Notes: generated from the letters alone by a model not told the origin. DNA of 15,114 nucleotides from Conidiobolus incongruus B7586 (GCA_000697335.1 JNEM01015296.1:1-15114), one strand, 5' to 3'. Numbered from the stretch's first letter, positions 1-12,174 are shown. Translations and numbers: made by a program.

Positions 1-257
1 TTAAACTCTTATTTTAATATTATATCATAAATTAATTCTTATATCAATATTATATAAAGAGATTTGAAATTAATATATTATAATAATTTATTATAAAAAC
101 TTTAGTTTTTGATTATGTTTTAATAAAATATATTTAAAAATAATTATATCAATTTTTTCAAGATTTGATTTAATTATAAGCAATATATTTTATATTTTGA
201 TTAATTAGTTTAAATTCATATTTTTAATATTTAAAAAAATTCTTATTTAATTAATAT
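1..257. other. AT-rich spacer, no gene seen
   Basis: This stretch is almost entirely A and T with no open frame of note. It borders the LTR that starts at 258. It could be flanking DNA or the mutated inside of an element whose right-hand LTR is 258-664. I compared it with the inner edge of the gypsy element near 7281-7400 and found only a weak, unconvincing resemblance. Confidence 0.5.
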
Positions 258-664
258 TGTTAAGAGACTAGTTCTCTAAATTCTTATATATACTTTCATA
301 TAGTCCAATTAACTATAAATTATATGATTAATTTATACTTATATAGTTAAATTAATTGTATAAATAGTATTAAATTATCTAATAAACTAGGTTCCTCTTT
401 TTTCCTCTCAATTCTTACTATTTTTTGCTTTTACACTATTTCTAAGATTGAGATTATATTTTGTCGATATTGTAGGATATTGGTACTACCTAATATAAAT
501 CTTAATATATCGGTGACTCATCCTAGTTCGAAGCTTAATTAAACTTTGTTTACACTTGCACGCTACAGCCACGTTATATTACCACGTTCTGCGCCACACT
601 ACTTTTATATTAAGTCTTCCTTTGCACTATATTAGTTTAACTACCACTATACTTACAAATATCA
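258..664 (+). mobile_element. LTR of a Ty3/gypsy-type element, well preserved (solo LTR or end of an element)
   Basis: A 407-bp sequence beginning TGTTAAGAG and ending ATATCA, giving the TG...CA ends of an LTR. Its reverse complement matches 6878-7280 over the whole length, 12175-12462 over about 290 bp and 6596-6877 over about 280 bp. Landmarks shared by the copies include the block around AAGTTTAATTAAGCTT and the block around ATATTAAGATTTATATTAGG. A TATA-like TGTATAAATAG lies at 358-368, suiting a U3 promoter in the forward sense. It keeps many C/G-containing dinucleotides (most clearly 555-600) that have turned to A/T in the other copies. No second LTR is found 5-6 kb to its right, so it is a solo LTR or the right end of an element lying to the left. 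I see no clear target-site duplication. Confidence 0.82.
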
Positions 665-1830
665 TAGTTATTATAAAAACCTATTATTTATAATTCCATA
701 GGTTTTAAGATAGTTTAGAATAATATTAGAGTTAATATTATTAAAAGTTATATTTAATTAAATAAAAAATATAAAAATCAAGAATATATTGATATCTAAA
801 AAAATATAAAACCCAAAAGAGATTTTTTTTTTAATTTATCTAAAAAATAATATATAATTATATTTTTAATAAGGATTTTTGATCCTATTAACTTAATTAT
901 ATATTATGCTTTATTTAATAATATCTTTTAACCAAAATATCTATAATCTTTATATCTATTTTTAATAATATTTATTTTATTATTTTTATATAAAAAAATA
1001 TTTTTTATTATATTTTTTAATTATATTAAATATTATCATAATAGTAATTAATATTAGGTTTTTGATTTAATAAACTTTACATAGTTTTTTTAAATTTTAA
1101 ATAAATTTATTTAGTAATAAATAGTTAATTTAATAAATATTTTATTATTAGAATTTATTAGTAAATTCGAAATAAAATTAAAAAAATTTATAATTAGGTT
1201 TTGTTAATTTTATAATAAAAAACTTGAATTAATTAATATAAGGATTAAATAAAATTAAATTAAATAAAAGATTTTAATTTATTTATTTTTAAATTAAAAA
1301 AGCTATTATATATATTAATATATTTAAATATCTATTCTTTTTTATTTATTTATAAATTTATAAATTTATATTATTTCAAAACAATAATATATTTAAAAAC
1401 AAAAATTAAAAAAAATTATTATTTTTTAATAAATTTATTACTTTAATTATTATAATTATAAAAATAAGTTTTTGGTTGAAATAATTCTAATAATTAAAAA
1501 CAATAAATTATAATTAAATTAATAAGATTTTTATAATATAAGTTATTATAATTTTATAAGTGATTAGGGAGAGTAAATTAATATATTAAATAATAATATT
1601 TATTTAAAAATTTTAATAAAAAAATGAAAAAATAATAATATTTTATGAAAAGTCTATTGATATCTTTTCATTAAATATAGAGAATAATTTTTCTTTATTT
1701 TTTAATTATTAATTAAAAATAAAATTCAAAAATAAAATAGGTTTCCTAAAAAATAAATTTTTTTCAATAATAATATGATTTCCAAGGTAATATAAAATAA
1801 GAAAATAAATGATATAATAAAAATATTTAT
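665..1830. other. Extremely AT-rich gene-free stretch
   Basis: Long runs of A and T with almost no C or G; every frame is short. The texture matches the mutated transposon interiors at 7300-12170, so this may be an unrecognisable repeat. I could not find transposase, reverse transcriptase or LTR landmarks in it. The bases directly after the LTR (665-700) show a slight resemblance to the inner edge of the gypsy element, not enough to claim homology. Confidence 0.45.
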
Positions 1831-2162
1831 ATAGGTTACTTTCTAAATAGCCACAAAATAGTCCAATATTTTTCCTTTATAATAAATATATTTTATATTA
1901 TTTAATTACAAAATATATTTATAATCATATAAGTTAATATATAAATAGACTTTATTTACAATATAATGATTGGGCCATAATCACAACAAAATTCATATTT
2001 GAATAAAAACTTAAAAATAATTAAGTATACAGTAATCCCAACGGTAATGTCGAATATTCATTTATATTATCATTTATAATAAATAAACAATTTAATTATA
2101 ATATAGGAAATAAATAGTATTATATTCTTCTTATCAAATTAAATATCCTTTTGATTTTGAAG

Positions 2163-2185
2163 TATATATATATATATATATATAT
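2163..2185. repeat. (TA)n microsatellite
   Basis: An uninterrupted run of about eleven TA units within spacer DNA. It is likely to vary in length between strains. Confidence 0.9.
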
Positions 2186-3691
2186 TTGATAGGTATTATT
2201 AAGAAAAAGGAAAATTAGTATTTATTATTATTTAATAATAAATTCATTGCAAATATATATTGATTACCATATTAACCTATTTTATAAACCTATTAATAAA
2301 AATGATCAAATTTTCCCAATATAACATAATAAGCTAAAAATAATCTATATTCTGGATAAAAATATATTAAAAATAATTGATAGTTAAAACGATTTTATAA
2401 TAAATTGTTAGAAAATTATTAAACCATGACATGTTAAATATAATATATTTTATCAAACACCAATTCTTCATAGTTGATGAGATAATTAAATAATTAAATA
2501 ATGAATTGAGCTATTGAATAACTAATTTTAATAATTTAAAAAGACCCATATTAGTAAATCATTGACAAATTATAATTAAAAAGAAGGATTAATATTCAAT
2601 TTTCTAAAAGACAATTAGTTAATTCTACAGACTTCTAACTTTCAAAATTTATTTAAAATTTAATTAAATTTATCATTTTACTTAATATTGATCTGCGCAA
2701 TTTTATCAAAAAAATTTTAATAACAAAATAAAATGAAAAAATGGTTATTTATAGATCAATAATAAGTTTACCACGTGTTAAAAATAAATATATTAAATAT
2801 AAAATAAACATTAAATTAAAATTAATTAAATCAACACTCAATTTAAAATTATTTATTATAAATTTGAAATTTTTATAATTAAAAAAAAGAAGAGAGAATG
2901 GAAAATAAACTTGATTAATAGGCTAGATAATCAAAAAGAATTTGTAATTAGGCATAAAAAAATTACAAGATATTTAAAAAATGGGAAAATTTAATACTTT
3001 TTGATATTAAAATTTATTATTGAGTTATAAAATTTTATCAGCTGATAAATTGAGTCAATTTGGTTGAAATTCTAAATTTATTGATATTGAATAGTAGGAT
3101 TTTTGTATTACACTATATTTAAAATGTTGATATGAAATTTAAGTTGCATCTGTGACAGGTACGTTTGATGTTATAATGATATTGAATATAATATTTTTTC
3201 CTAAATTCATAATACTAAACAGGTGTATATTTCCGAGAAATTAGTGTCAAAATTGTATTATCAAATTTAATCAACTGTGTAATATAAAGCTTTTGGTATA
3301 TTATTATATAATATATATTAATAGATTATCATACTGAAACTTGGGTTAATTTGTGTATTTAAATTTTAAATTATAAAACTATATCTAAATATATCAATAT
3401 AATTTTTTGTTTATTATCTTTGCTTAAATAAAATATTTTAGTCAAAAAACTTAATATTCGTAATTTAATAATTTATATTAATATATTTCTGAATAATAAT
3501 AATTAGATTATTTTATAGAATATATTATTTATTCAATATACAATCCCTTTAATTAAAATAACTCTCTAAATGGAAATTATAAAAGTTCTAAGAATTTAAT
3601 ATAACTAATATTCAATGCTTGACATAAAAGAGTGCCCTGAGTCTATATGTAACTATAGTAGAATATTTAATTTTATTTTGTTATAATACAT

Positions 3692-3711
3692 ATAATAATA
3701 ATAATAATAAT
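3692..3711. repeat. (AAT)n microsatellite
   Basis: About six to seven uninterrupted AAT/ATA units, followed by a less regular copy just downstream (around 3713-3722). Confidence 0.85.
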
Positions 3712-4844
3712 TTATAATAATATATAAAGTTTAGCCACTTTGATTTCATGCCATATGATTATATTGAATTATAAAACAATATCTAACTAATTAATAGACA
3801 ATCAAGCTTTCTAATTTAATTAAATTATATAAGTACTAATGATTCTATCATTATCATTTGTTTTTATAAATTATATAGCATACCATATCAAATAATTCAT
3901 TATAATTTAAAATGGATTTAATTGAATTTATATTAAACTAAATTTTTAGTAAATTTAATAATTGTTTTTTTTAATTTTTATTGTTAAATTAATATTTTAA
4001 CTAAAATATTTTCGTAGATATATCAATAAAAGTTATAGTATTATATTATTTCTATAGTTAAAAATTTATTAAATTTGAAAATATTATTTCATATTTTTTT
4101 CTATATATATTATTCAATTTCCCTTTCTCAAGTCATTGTTGGGATACTGAAAGCACTAATCTACATTATTTTATATCAAAATTTAATAATAGCTCATAAT
4201 AATCATATAAAAATAAGTATTATTATATAAAATAATAATTTCACTTAATTTTTAAATTCATTGACTTATTTATACTTAAAAACTGAAATAAAATTTAATA
4301 TTATTAATAATTTTTTTGAAGTTTATATTTAATTCCAGGATTAAAGAACTGTCAAATTAAATTAATAATTTTAAGTTATTTGATTTAATAATGTTAAACT
4401 TTAATGTGTCATGTCATTATTACATTAAATTAGAAAAAATCATTTTCAAATTGAAACCCTTAATCTTGAAAAATATGATACTAATCTAATTTGGTCTTTA
4501 GGTTGAAAGATGGATTAAATTATACAAACCTTCTGTAACAGATTAAATAGAGGTGAATGGATATGGATTACTATTAAATAAATCGATTGAATCCGCAAAA
4601 AAATGTATTATTGATAATAAAATACTGAGAGTGTTAGTTGGATAGTAAGAAGTACAAGGGTGTGACAAATTAAATCATTTTGATTGATATGAACCTTGGA
4701 ATTATAATACTTGGCATTTGACATAAATTGATCCATCAATTTGCAGTTAAATTCTCACTAAATATTTCAATTGATCAGTTATACATTTAGAGTTATCTCC
4801 TATCCATTTCTCATTCTATAATTGAATTAGTGGATTTGTAATAG

Positions 4845-4852
4845 TATATAAG
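4845..4852 (+). promoter_or_regulatory. TATA-like box of the secreted-protein gene
   Basis: TATATAAG lies about 165 bases before the start codon. A pyrimidine-rich stretch follows at about 4881-4893, a common setting for fungal transcription start sites, so a 5' leader of roughly 100-130 bases is plausible. In DNA this rich in A and T such a box can arise by chance. The position relative to the gene is the main support. Confidence 0.4.
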
Positions 4853-5018
4853 CTTATTCAGGTTGATGTTTTTTGTCAAAGTTTTCTTTTTCAGTCAAGT
4901 ACTTCATATCAGATTGATTGATTCAACTGTAGAAGTATTTTCGATCTTTATTTAATTACATTATATTGTAGATCCAATTTTATATCTATACCACAAATTA
5001 CTATAATTTAAAATCTTG

Positions 5019-5768
5019 ATGATGAAATCAATTGCTCTTATTTCACTTATTTTTGGCATTTCTGCTCACAGTAACTTACACAGTCCTCACCCCAGAGGAA
5101 ATTTAAAGTGGTGGGGATATTGTTCACGTGGTCAAGGATGTGATACTGCTTGTGATGCTCCTAGAGCTGCTTCTCAAATTGATAAGCCTTGGACACAAGT
5201 TAGGGAAGTTAGAAGAGGCGAAACTATTCAAGTCGACTGGCTTAGACAAAATCATCCTGGTGGCTTCGTCCGTTTAGCTATGGTTCCATTTGACCAATCT
5301 GATGATGCTTCTGCTTTCGATAAGCATGCCACTCATTATTCATGCTATGAAACTGATTGTAGAGAAGATCAACATGAAGAAGTTTTGGGCAAGAACAATG
5401 GTAATGGTTCAGGGCTCTGCACCACCAAGTTTACAGTACCCAAGAGTCTTCCCAATGGTTACGTAACCCTCCAGTGGATCTGGTACGGTGGTGGTATCTA
5501 TTATGCTGAACAGAACACTTCTTTCGCTCACTATGTCAATTGTGCTGACATGAAAGTTGTTGGTGATGAACCAATCGAGAATGAACCTATTAAGCCTACC
5601 TTCGATGCCCGCGACCTTGGAGCTGGGTTGAATGGACAATGCCGCTACTGGTCCACTAATAGTGTATTCGGGTGTCCTAAAGGTTCTGAACAAAGAGACG
5701 AATGTGGATTTGGACCTGAAAGATACGGTGTACCAGCCGAACTCAACAATATCGCTGAACCTTTCTAA
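5019..5768 (+). CDS. Secreted LPMO-like (His-brace) protein with a short Cys-containing C-terminal tail
   Basis: The 249-residue protein starts at the first of two adjacent ATGs (5019, 5022); an in-frame TTG at 5016 is not a likely fungal start. Residues 1-16 form a signal peptide (Lys then a hydrophobic stretch, ending ISA), so the mature protein should begin with His17. That N-terminal His, His79 in the motif NHPGGFVRLA, and Tyr172 in HYVNCADM match the His-brace and axial Tyr of chitin-binding type-4 / LPMO proteins. Spacing (mature 1, 63, 156) is closest to what I recall for AA11-like enzymes, but I cannot assign a CAZy family. Inferred role: oxidative cleavage of chitin or another polysaccharide outside the cell, or a non-catalytic copper-binding or effector role. 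Ten Cys (35, 41, 45, 109, 114, 134, 175, 208, 219, 229) allow disulfides; the last three lie in a tail of about 55 residues after an acidic, Pro-containing linker (183-194). Possible N-glycosylation sites are N129 and N166. No intron is needed. Base use is far richer in C and G than the surroundings, with no sign of RIP. No neighbouring gene is present to suggest a cluster. Confidence 0.8.
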   Translation: MMKSIALISLIFGISAHSNLHSPHPRGNLKWWGYCSRGQGCDTACDAPRAASQIDKPWTQVREVRRGETIQVDWLRQNHPGGFVRLAMVPFDQSDDASAFDKHATHYSCYETDCREDQHEEVLGKNNGNGSGLCTTKFTVPKSLPNGYVTLQWIWYGGGIYYAEQNTSFAHYVNCADMKVVGDEPIENEPIKPTFDARDLGAGLNGQCRYWSTNSVFGCPKGSEQRDECGFGPERYGVPAELNNIAEPF

Positions 5769-5967
5769 TCGATTTATCCATTCAGTCACAACAATTCAAT
5801 GGATGTTTTGATGTGTAAGAAATTTGTACGACTTGTTAGTAACCCAACAAACACTCCATCATTCCATCCCCTTTACTCCAATTTTGAATTCACTATCCCC
5901 ACAAATACCAACAAAAAGAATTTACAATCTTCGATTTAATGCAAATTAAATTGAAAAAGATCAAACA

Positions 5968-5973
5968 AATAAA
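5968..5973 (+). terminator. Polyadenylation signal
   Basis: A canonical AATAAA lies 200 bases after the stop codon of the secreted-protein gene. The DNA between is less AT-rich than what follows, which fits a transcribed 3' UTR. The motif is frequent by chance in AT-rich DNA. Confidence 0.45.
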
Positions 5974-6595
5974 CTCAGTTTTATATTTAATGTAAAAGGT
6001 TATACTTATATATTCTTGATTTTCTTCGTAATATCACTTATTTTATATATATAAGTTTATTTCAAATTATCAATCATTCACCTTTAAAGATATTTAATTA
6101 ATAAATTCTAATTTTAAAAAATCAAGATTTAATAAATTTACTGTTTTATTTACTTAATTTAGACTTTAAATAGTTCTCTTTTTATAGATAAGATATCCTT
6201 AGTTCTTTTATTATTAGATATTTAAAACTTGAAAAAAATTAAATTTGTTCTTAATAGATTAAATATTTAGTTATAAACTTCATTATTTAAAATTCGGAAG
6301 GTTTTGTTATAATGAATATTAATATCAAATTTTATATTTTTGCAAGTTATCTTTAATTTATAAAAATTAAAATTTAAAGAAATATTGATTTAAACAATAT
6401 ATAAAACAAAAGTCTCCTGTGATTTCAATAAATTTCTTTCTTTTTTATATATTAAGGATTTTTCAATTGTTAACTTATTTATTATTTGTATTATAATAAT
6501 ATAATTTAATAAAAATATTTATCAATTTAAAATTTATTTATTTAATATTTTTTTATTTAATATTAGAGATAATATAAGCATATTATTAATAAAAC
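5974..6595. other. AT-rich spacer, no gene seen
   Basis: The sequence shifts from spacer-like to very AT-rich at about 6050-6150. No frames, RNA genes or repeat landmarks were recognised before the old LTR fragment begins at 6596. Confidence 0.5.
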
Positions 6596-6877
6596 TAATA
6601 TTATAAATATAATAGTAATAAAACCAATATAGTATAAAGAAAGACTTATATAAAATAGTGTGGTATAAGAATATAATAATATAATATAAAAATATAAATA
6701 ATGTTTAATTAAGCTTTAATAAATAATAAGCTATTAATATATTAAATTTTATATTAATTAATACTAATATATTATAATTTTGATTAAATATAGTTTTAAT
6801 TTTAAAAATAATATAAAAGATAAGAAATAAATAAAATTAAAAGGAAAAAACCTAGAAAATTAAATTTTCAATATTAT
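6596..6877 (-). mobile_element. Old LTR fragment of the same gypsy family
   Basis: About 280 bp align, in order, with the reverse complement of the 258-664 LTR, starting at that LTR's CA end. Shared landmarks include the TTTAATTAAGCTT block near 6703 and the AACCTAG block near 6848. It is more eroded than the other copies. It stops where the next LTR begins, in the same orientation, so it was probably cut by insertion of the neighbouring element, and its missing 120 or so bases should lie on that element's far side, outside this window. It is a fossil with no coding capacity. Confidence 0.7.
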
Positions 6878-7280
6878 TTATATATATAAGTATAATGGTA
6901 AAATACCAATATAATATAGAGGAAAATTTAATATAAAAATAAAATAATATAAAATATGATACTATAACATGGTTATAGTGTGCAAATGTAAACAAAGTTT
7001 AATTAAGCTCCAAACTGGGATAAGTCGCTAATATATTAAGATTTATATTAGGTGGTGTTAATATACTATAATATTAATAAAATATTATCTCAATTTTAGA
7101 AATAATATAAAAGTAAGAAATAATAAGAATTGAGAAGAAAAAAAAACCTAGTTTATTAGATAATTTAATATTATTTATATAATTAATTTAATTATAAAAG
7201 TATAAATTAATTATATAATTTATAGTTAATTGAATTATATTAAAGTATATATAAGAATTTAAAAAATTAGTTTTTTAATT
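6878..7280 (-). repeat. 3' LTR of the gypsy fossil
   Basis: About 403 bp matching the reverse complement of the 407-bp LTR at 258-664 end to end, including the stretch 7150-7260 that the right-hand LTR lacks. A run of T (A on the element's strand) sits at about 7281-7287, where a polypurine tract would be expected. Some C/G-containing positions survive around 6965-7055, making it better preserved than its partner at 12175. Confidence 0.85.
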
Positions 7281-10200
7281 TTTTTTATTAAATATCTTAA
7301 AAGAGATATACTCCTTATATTTTTATAAATAGGTATAATAGGTTATAATATTTTTAATATTTTCTAAAGGTTCTTATATAGCTTCTTTAATAAGATAACA
7401 TATTTATTTTATATAGAAATAAAGTTTATTCTTAACAAATTTAAATTTAATTATATAATCAACATAGTATTTTTTTCCATCTTAATTATTAATTAAATAT
7501 AGTTTTAAAGCTTTTAATTAATTAAGAAAAATATTGAAATCTTTAAAATATAGTTTAATTTTAGATATATGAAAGGTAAAGTTAATCCTCAAAGTTAAAA
7601 GTAATTCCAAGGTAAAATTTTTAAAATTTAAATCAATAAATTAAATTTTATAAAGATTATAATATAATGGTAAATATTTTGGGTTTAAATTAAATTTAAG
7701 TAAGATAGGTTTAAAGGTAAATTGTTCTAAGTATACAAATATACTAGTTTTATATTTAAGATGATTTCTAAATAACTTTAAACATTATTATTCTATAACC
7801 CTTTAATTTTCTTCTAAATTAAATTTAATAATGGAATTAATATATTTGATATTAAATTAAAATTCAACAACATTTAAAAATAAGTTAATTTAAAGTTTTA
7901 AAGTAATTATTAAGTTAAGATATTTATTTTAATTAATAAAATAAAAGCTAAAATTTGTTAATTTATTAATAAAGATATTGAATAAATATTAAAATTAGTA
8001 GATATAAGTATTTTAATTTAACTAATTAGTGTTAATATAAACTTTAATCATTTGTTTAAGGTTTTAATAGTTTTTTTAACAAGTTTATTAGTTTAATGGT
8101 GATTAGTAATAAATATAGTTAGATTAATCTTAAAGGAAAAGTATGATAACTTTTAAAATTAAATATTGAATTATATATTTCTATTAGATAAAATAGTTTG
8201 TAGAATTTTATAATAAGTAAAAATATTAGAGAATAATAGTTATATAATATCTTTAACTATAGAAAATTTAAAATAAGGAATAAAATAAATATATTTAGAA
8301 AATAAATCAATTATAATTAATAAGTTATTATAACTAGTTATTGATTTTAGAATTTCTATGTAATTAAGTTAGATTTATTATTAAGTTTGATTAAAAACTT
8401 ATAAAAGAATAAGTTTATTATATTTTAGTTAGGTATTATATTAAATTCTTAAGTATATATCATAAATATTAATGTATTTCTAAATTAATTTAATTAAAAA
8501 AAGTTAGTAATATTTTATTTTAATTCTCTTAACAATTTTTAATTAGTTTTAATATCCTTTAATAAATAAATTATAATATTCAATAAATATTACTTATTAA
8601 ATCTTAGGAATATTAAAGACATATAGATAATTAATATAGAATAGTAAATTATCAATGATTTTAAATTTTTTAACATATTTTAATTAGTTTTCTAATAGTT
8701 TAAAGAGTTTTTCTTTGATTAAAATAAAGAAATTATTATTTAATAATGTTTTTTAAAGTAGTTTAATAAATTCTTTATTTTTTTTATTAATAATCATTAA
8801 GTTAATATTTACTGGGTTTTATAATTAAAATAAAAAGATAAATATGTAAAATTTTTTAATAAAGTATCTATAATATAATTTTATTAAAATAAGAGATATT
8901 AATTAAAGAAAAAATAAACTTAGATAGTTTTAATCTATTAAAATTATTTTCTTAACAAATACTTATGAGTATTTAAATAAATAAGTAATTTATAATTTAT
9001 AAGTATTAGGAAAAAGTTATAAAATAAGAAATATAAATGATTTTTGATTATTTCTACTAAAGCAAAGAGTTTTTGTTTATAAATTATATATTCTAATTCA
9101 GCTAGTTTTATTTTTTTAACTTGAATATTATAGGCTTTAAAGTAATATTTATAAAGTTAAACTCAACTTATTGTCTTTTATTTATTATTTTATCTTATAA
9201 TTAAAAAGTAAAATATAAATTAAATTTATACTAAATTAATTATTTATAAATTATAAAAAAATTAGAGTTAATGAAAATAATAGTAGGTAGTTTAAAATCA
9301 AAAATAAATAAAGTAAAAACATTGGTAATATAGAAAATTAAAGTATTTATACAAAAAATATATAATAGGGTTTATTTAAAAAGAGTGTTTTTTCTTAAGA
9401 GATTAGTTAGAGAAATTATAAGTTTAATAAAAATATCAATGAAATCTTTAAAATAATTTAATAATATAAGTATAAACATAAATTGATTTTTATTTATAAA
9501 TATAATAAAAGCTTTTATTACATTGAGTTTAGTTAAATCAATATTAATTCTTTAAGAAAAACAATATAACTATAAAAGGAGATAGAAAAAACACTAAAAA
9601 TATATTTTAATAGCTTTAAAAATAATTTATATTCTTGAATAATTTGTAAAATTAAATTATTATAATAAATATATTCTTCATTAGTTTTCAAATAGATTAA
9701 GATATTATTAAGATAAATAATAATAAAGTTATTAAAAACAAGATTAAAAAGGGAATTGATGAATTAAATAAAAATTATAATAAAATTATACAGTCTAAAG
9801 TTTATAATAATAAATTTATAATAGCTTAATAAAATATTGAAAATAATTAAAGAAATAGAATTTTTTTAATTTTAATATTATCATAATTATTTCAAATATT
9901 TAATTTAATGAATATAATAAATTTATGTAATTTATCTTTAATATCATATAAGTTTAATAATAAAGTTTTATCCTTAATAGTTATAAAGTTTATAACATAG
10001 TTATTAATATATAATTTCTCACCACCATTAATCTTTTGTATAAAGAAAATAAGAAATTTTTATGGTGAGAAAAAAAGTTTAATATACCTATTTTCAAGTA
10101 ATTTTTAGATTTCTTCTTTTAAGGTTTGATATTATTCAAGAAATAAATGGTAAGTAAGTTTTATATATAGTTATATATTTAAGAGAAGTTTAATTTTATA

Positions 10201-12174
10201 TTTAATAATATTTTAAAAGGTAATTTACTTATAAGTTTAAAAACATTAATAAATTAACTTACTATATTTTATAAAAAATGGTTATTTGATATAACTTCAT
10301 TAAAATTAACTAATGAAATATTAATAAATAAATAATAAACTAATATCTATTTTTATATATTATGAAGGTTTTTAATTGTTTTTTTACATTAGTTTTTACA
10401 TATAATAATAAAATTATTTAATATAATTATAAAGTTGGTATTAGGTAAAGTATTTAGTAGTTTTATAATAAGATGATATAAATTTTTTAAAATTAATTCT
10501 ATTAATTTTTTTTAAAATAAAAAAGAAATAAATTTGTAACTTTTTAAAATAATACTCATAAATAAAAAACTATAGTATTTAAACTAGTTTTAACTTAGTA
10601 TAAAATTATAACTAATGTTATCAACTAAAAATTTAATATATTAAAAATAGTTAATAAATAATAATAAGTATCTAAATATAATATTAAATTCTTATTCTAT
10701 TAAATTATTAATATATTTAATTATTAAGCTGTTTTTTTAAGTAGGTAAAAATAGTTTTAAAATAATAAAAGAAAAAATAATATAACTAGAATAACTAGAG
10801 TTAATTAAAACATTAACAAATAAATCTATAAAATATCTAGTTATAATAAACAATAGGATGATAATTAAAGGTAAAGAATTATAAGGTAAATTAATTACTA
10901 GAATATTTTTAGTTTCTAATAATTTAATTAGTTAAATTTTTCTAATATATATAATTCAATTTATAGAATCATTAATCTATTAGAATTTTTGTGGATTAGA
11001 TTAAAATCTACTAATTAATAATAAATAAGGTGTTTTTAAATTTATATTAATATTATTTAAGTTTGATTTATGATTAGTAAATTAAGATTATTAAGAATTA
11101 AACAGATATTGTTTTTTGAGGAGATATTAATTAGCTTTATAATTAACTTAGGTCTTTTAATAATAGTAACAACTTTTATTTAGTTTTAAATAAGCTTTAA
11201 CTTCTTTATTATAGGTTTTCTTATAGAACTTTAAAATAGAAACATTTATTATTTAAAGTTTAAAAAAGTTAACATAAATTTTGAGAGATTAATTCTTAAG
11301 ATAAAAAGATTTAATTATAAAATAAAAGATATCATTAATTATAGTTATTATATTATAAATATTAGAAAAATTTATATTATTAAAGTGTTTTTTATTAACT
11401 AATTAGAGTTTTATTTAAAGATCAAAATATTATAATAATTTATATATTTATTCTTCTTTAGTGATATTTAATATATTTAAATATATCTTATTAAATTTCT
11501 TAATTGATTATTTTGTAGAAGTTTTTATTTAAGTTAAGAAAGCTTTTCTTTTATTAATTAAACTTAGCTTTTTAAGTAATATCTTTTTTAAAGGTTTTTT
11601 CTAATTATATAAAGGTGTATATATTTGTAATAAGTTATCCCCCTGAAGATTCTTTAGGATTAAGCTTGTAATAAGTTAACTACTAAATATAAATAAATTT
11701 TTCTACAAAAGAAATAGTTAATATAAAGATATCCTTTAGATCTTTATTAAAAATTAAAATAAAATAATTTTTTATATTTTTAAAATAGTTTTAAAGTTTA
11801 TGAAGGTTTTTAAAACTATCATAAATAATTATTTTATCTTTAAAAATATTAAGTAAATGGTTTAATATGTTAATAATAGTGTAATGACTAGTTTGTTAAA
11901 TTTAAACTTTTTGAGTTATATTCTTCTTAACCAAAAATTATTTAATATAAGCTTTTGAAAGGGTAGTAAGCTTTTAAAGATTAAAGTCTTAAATTTACTT
12001 AATAATTAAATTACTATTATCATTAAAATAATATAAAGGTATTTTTTTAATTGTTTTATAATATATAATATTAAATTTAAATAAAATAAATTATAGATAA
12101 GATTTAAAATAATAATAAATAAATTTAATATAAATAATTATTAATTTTTAATAAGTTTTTAGTAGTTTTATTAC
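7281..12174 (-). mobile_element. Internal region of the gypsy fossil (gag-pol remains)
   Basis: Very AT-rich throughout and closed in every frame. Pol remains are readable on the minus strand only: reverse transcriptase, RNase H and integrase in that order. No primer-binding site could be identified next to 12175. No host gene or other inserted element was recognised inside it. Confidence 0.8.

Larger units (their letters stand above)
1831..4843. other. AT-rich intergenic spacer, no gene seen
   Basis: Still AT-rich, but with noticeably more C, G, CA and TG than the flanking mutated repeats, so it reads like ordinary spacer rather than a repeat hit by RIP. No open frame of useful length was found on either strand, and no tRNA-like or transposon landmark. 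It holds two microsatellites, listed separately. Confidence 0.6.

Noticed and set aside
5016-5018. TTG as start codon for the secreted protein
   Set aside because: ATG codons follow at once at 5019 and 5022 and give the same signal peptide; nuclear fungal genes rarely start at TTG.
258-5018. A full LTR element starting at 258 and running right
   Set aside because: No second LTR and no pol remains are seen to the right before the intact gene, so this LTR cannot be the left end of a whole element here.
5727-5785. Possible intron at the 3' end of the coding region (CTAAT branch-like and CAG acceptor-like motifs near 5766-5785)
   Set aside because: The only candidate donor is a poor GTACCA, and the frame after the acceptor closes quickly. 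Stopping at 5766-5768 needs no intron.
5409-5789. 126-codon open frame on the minus strand
   Set aside because: It lies antisense to the secreted-protein gene, which has a signal peptide, conserved motifs and a coherent domain. The antisense frame has no recognisable features and is a by-product of the coding strand's composition.
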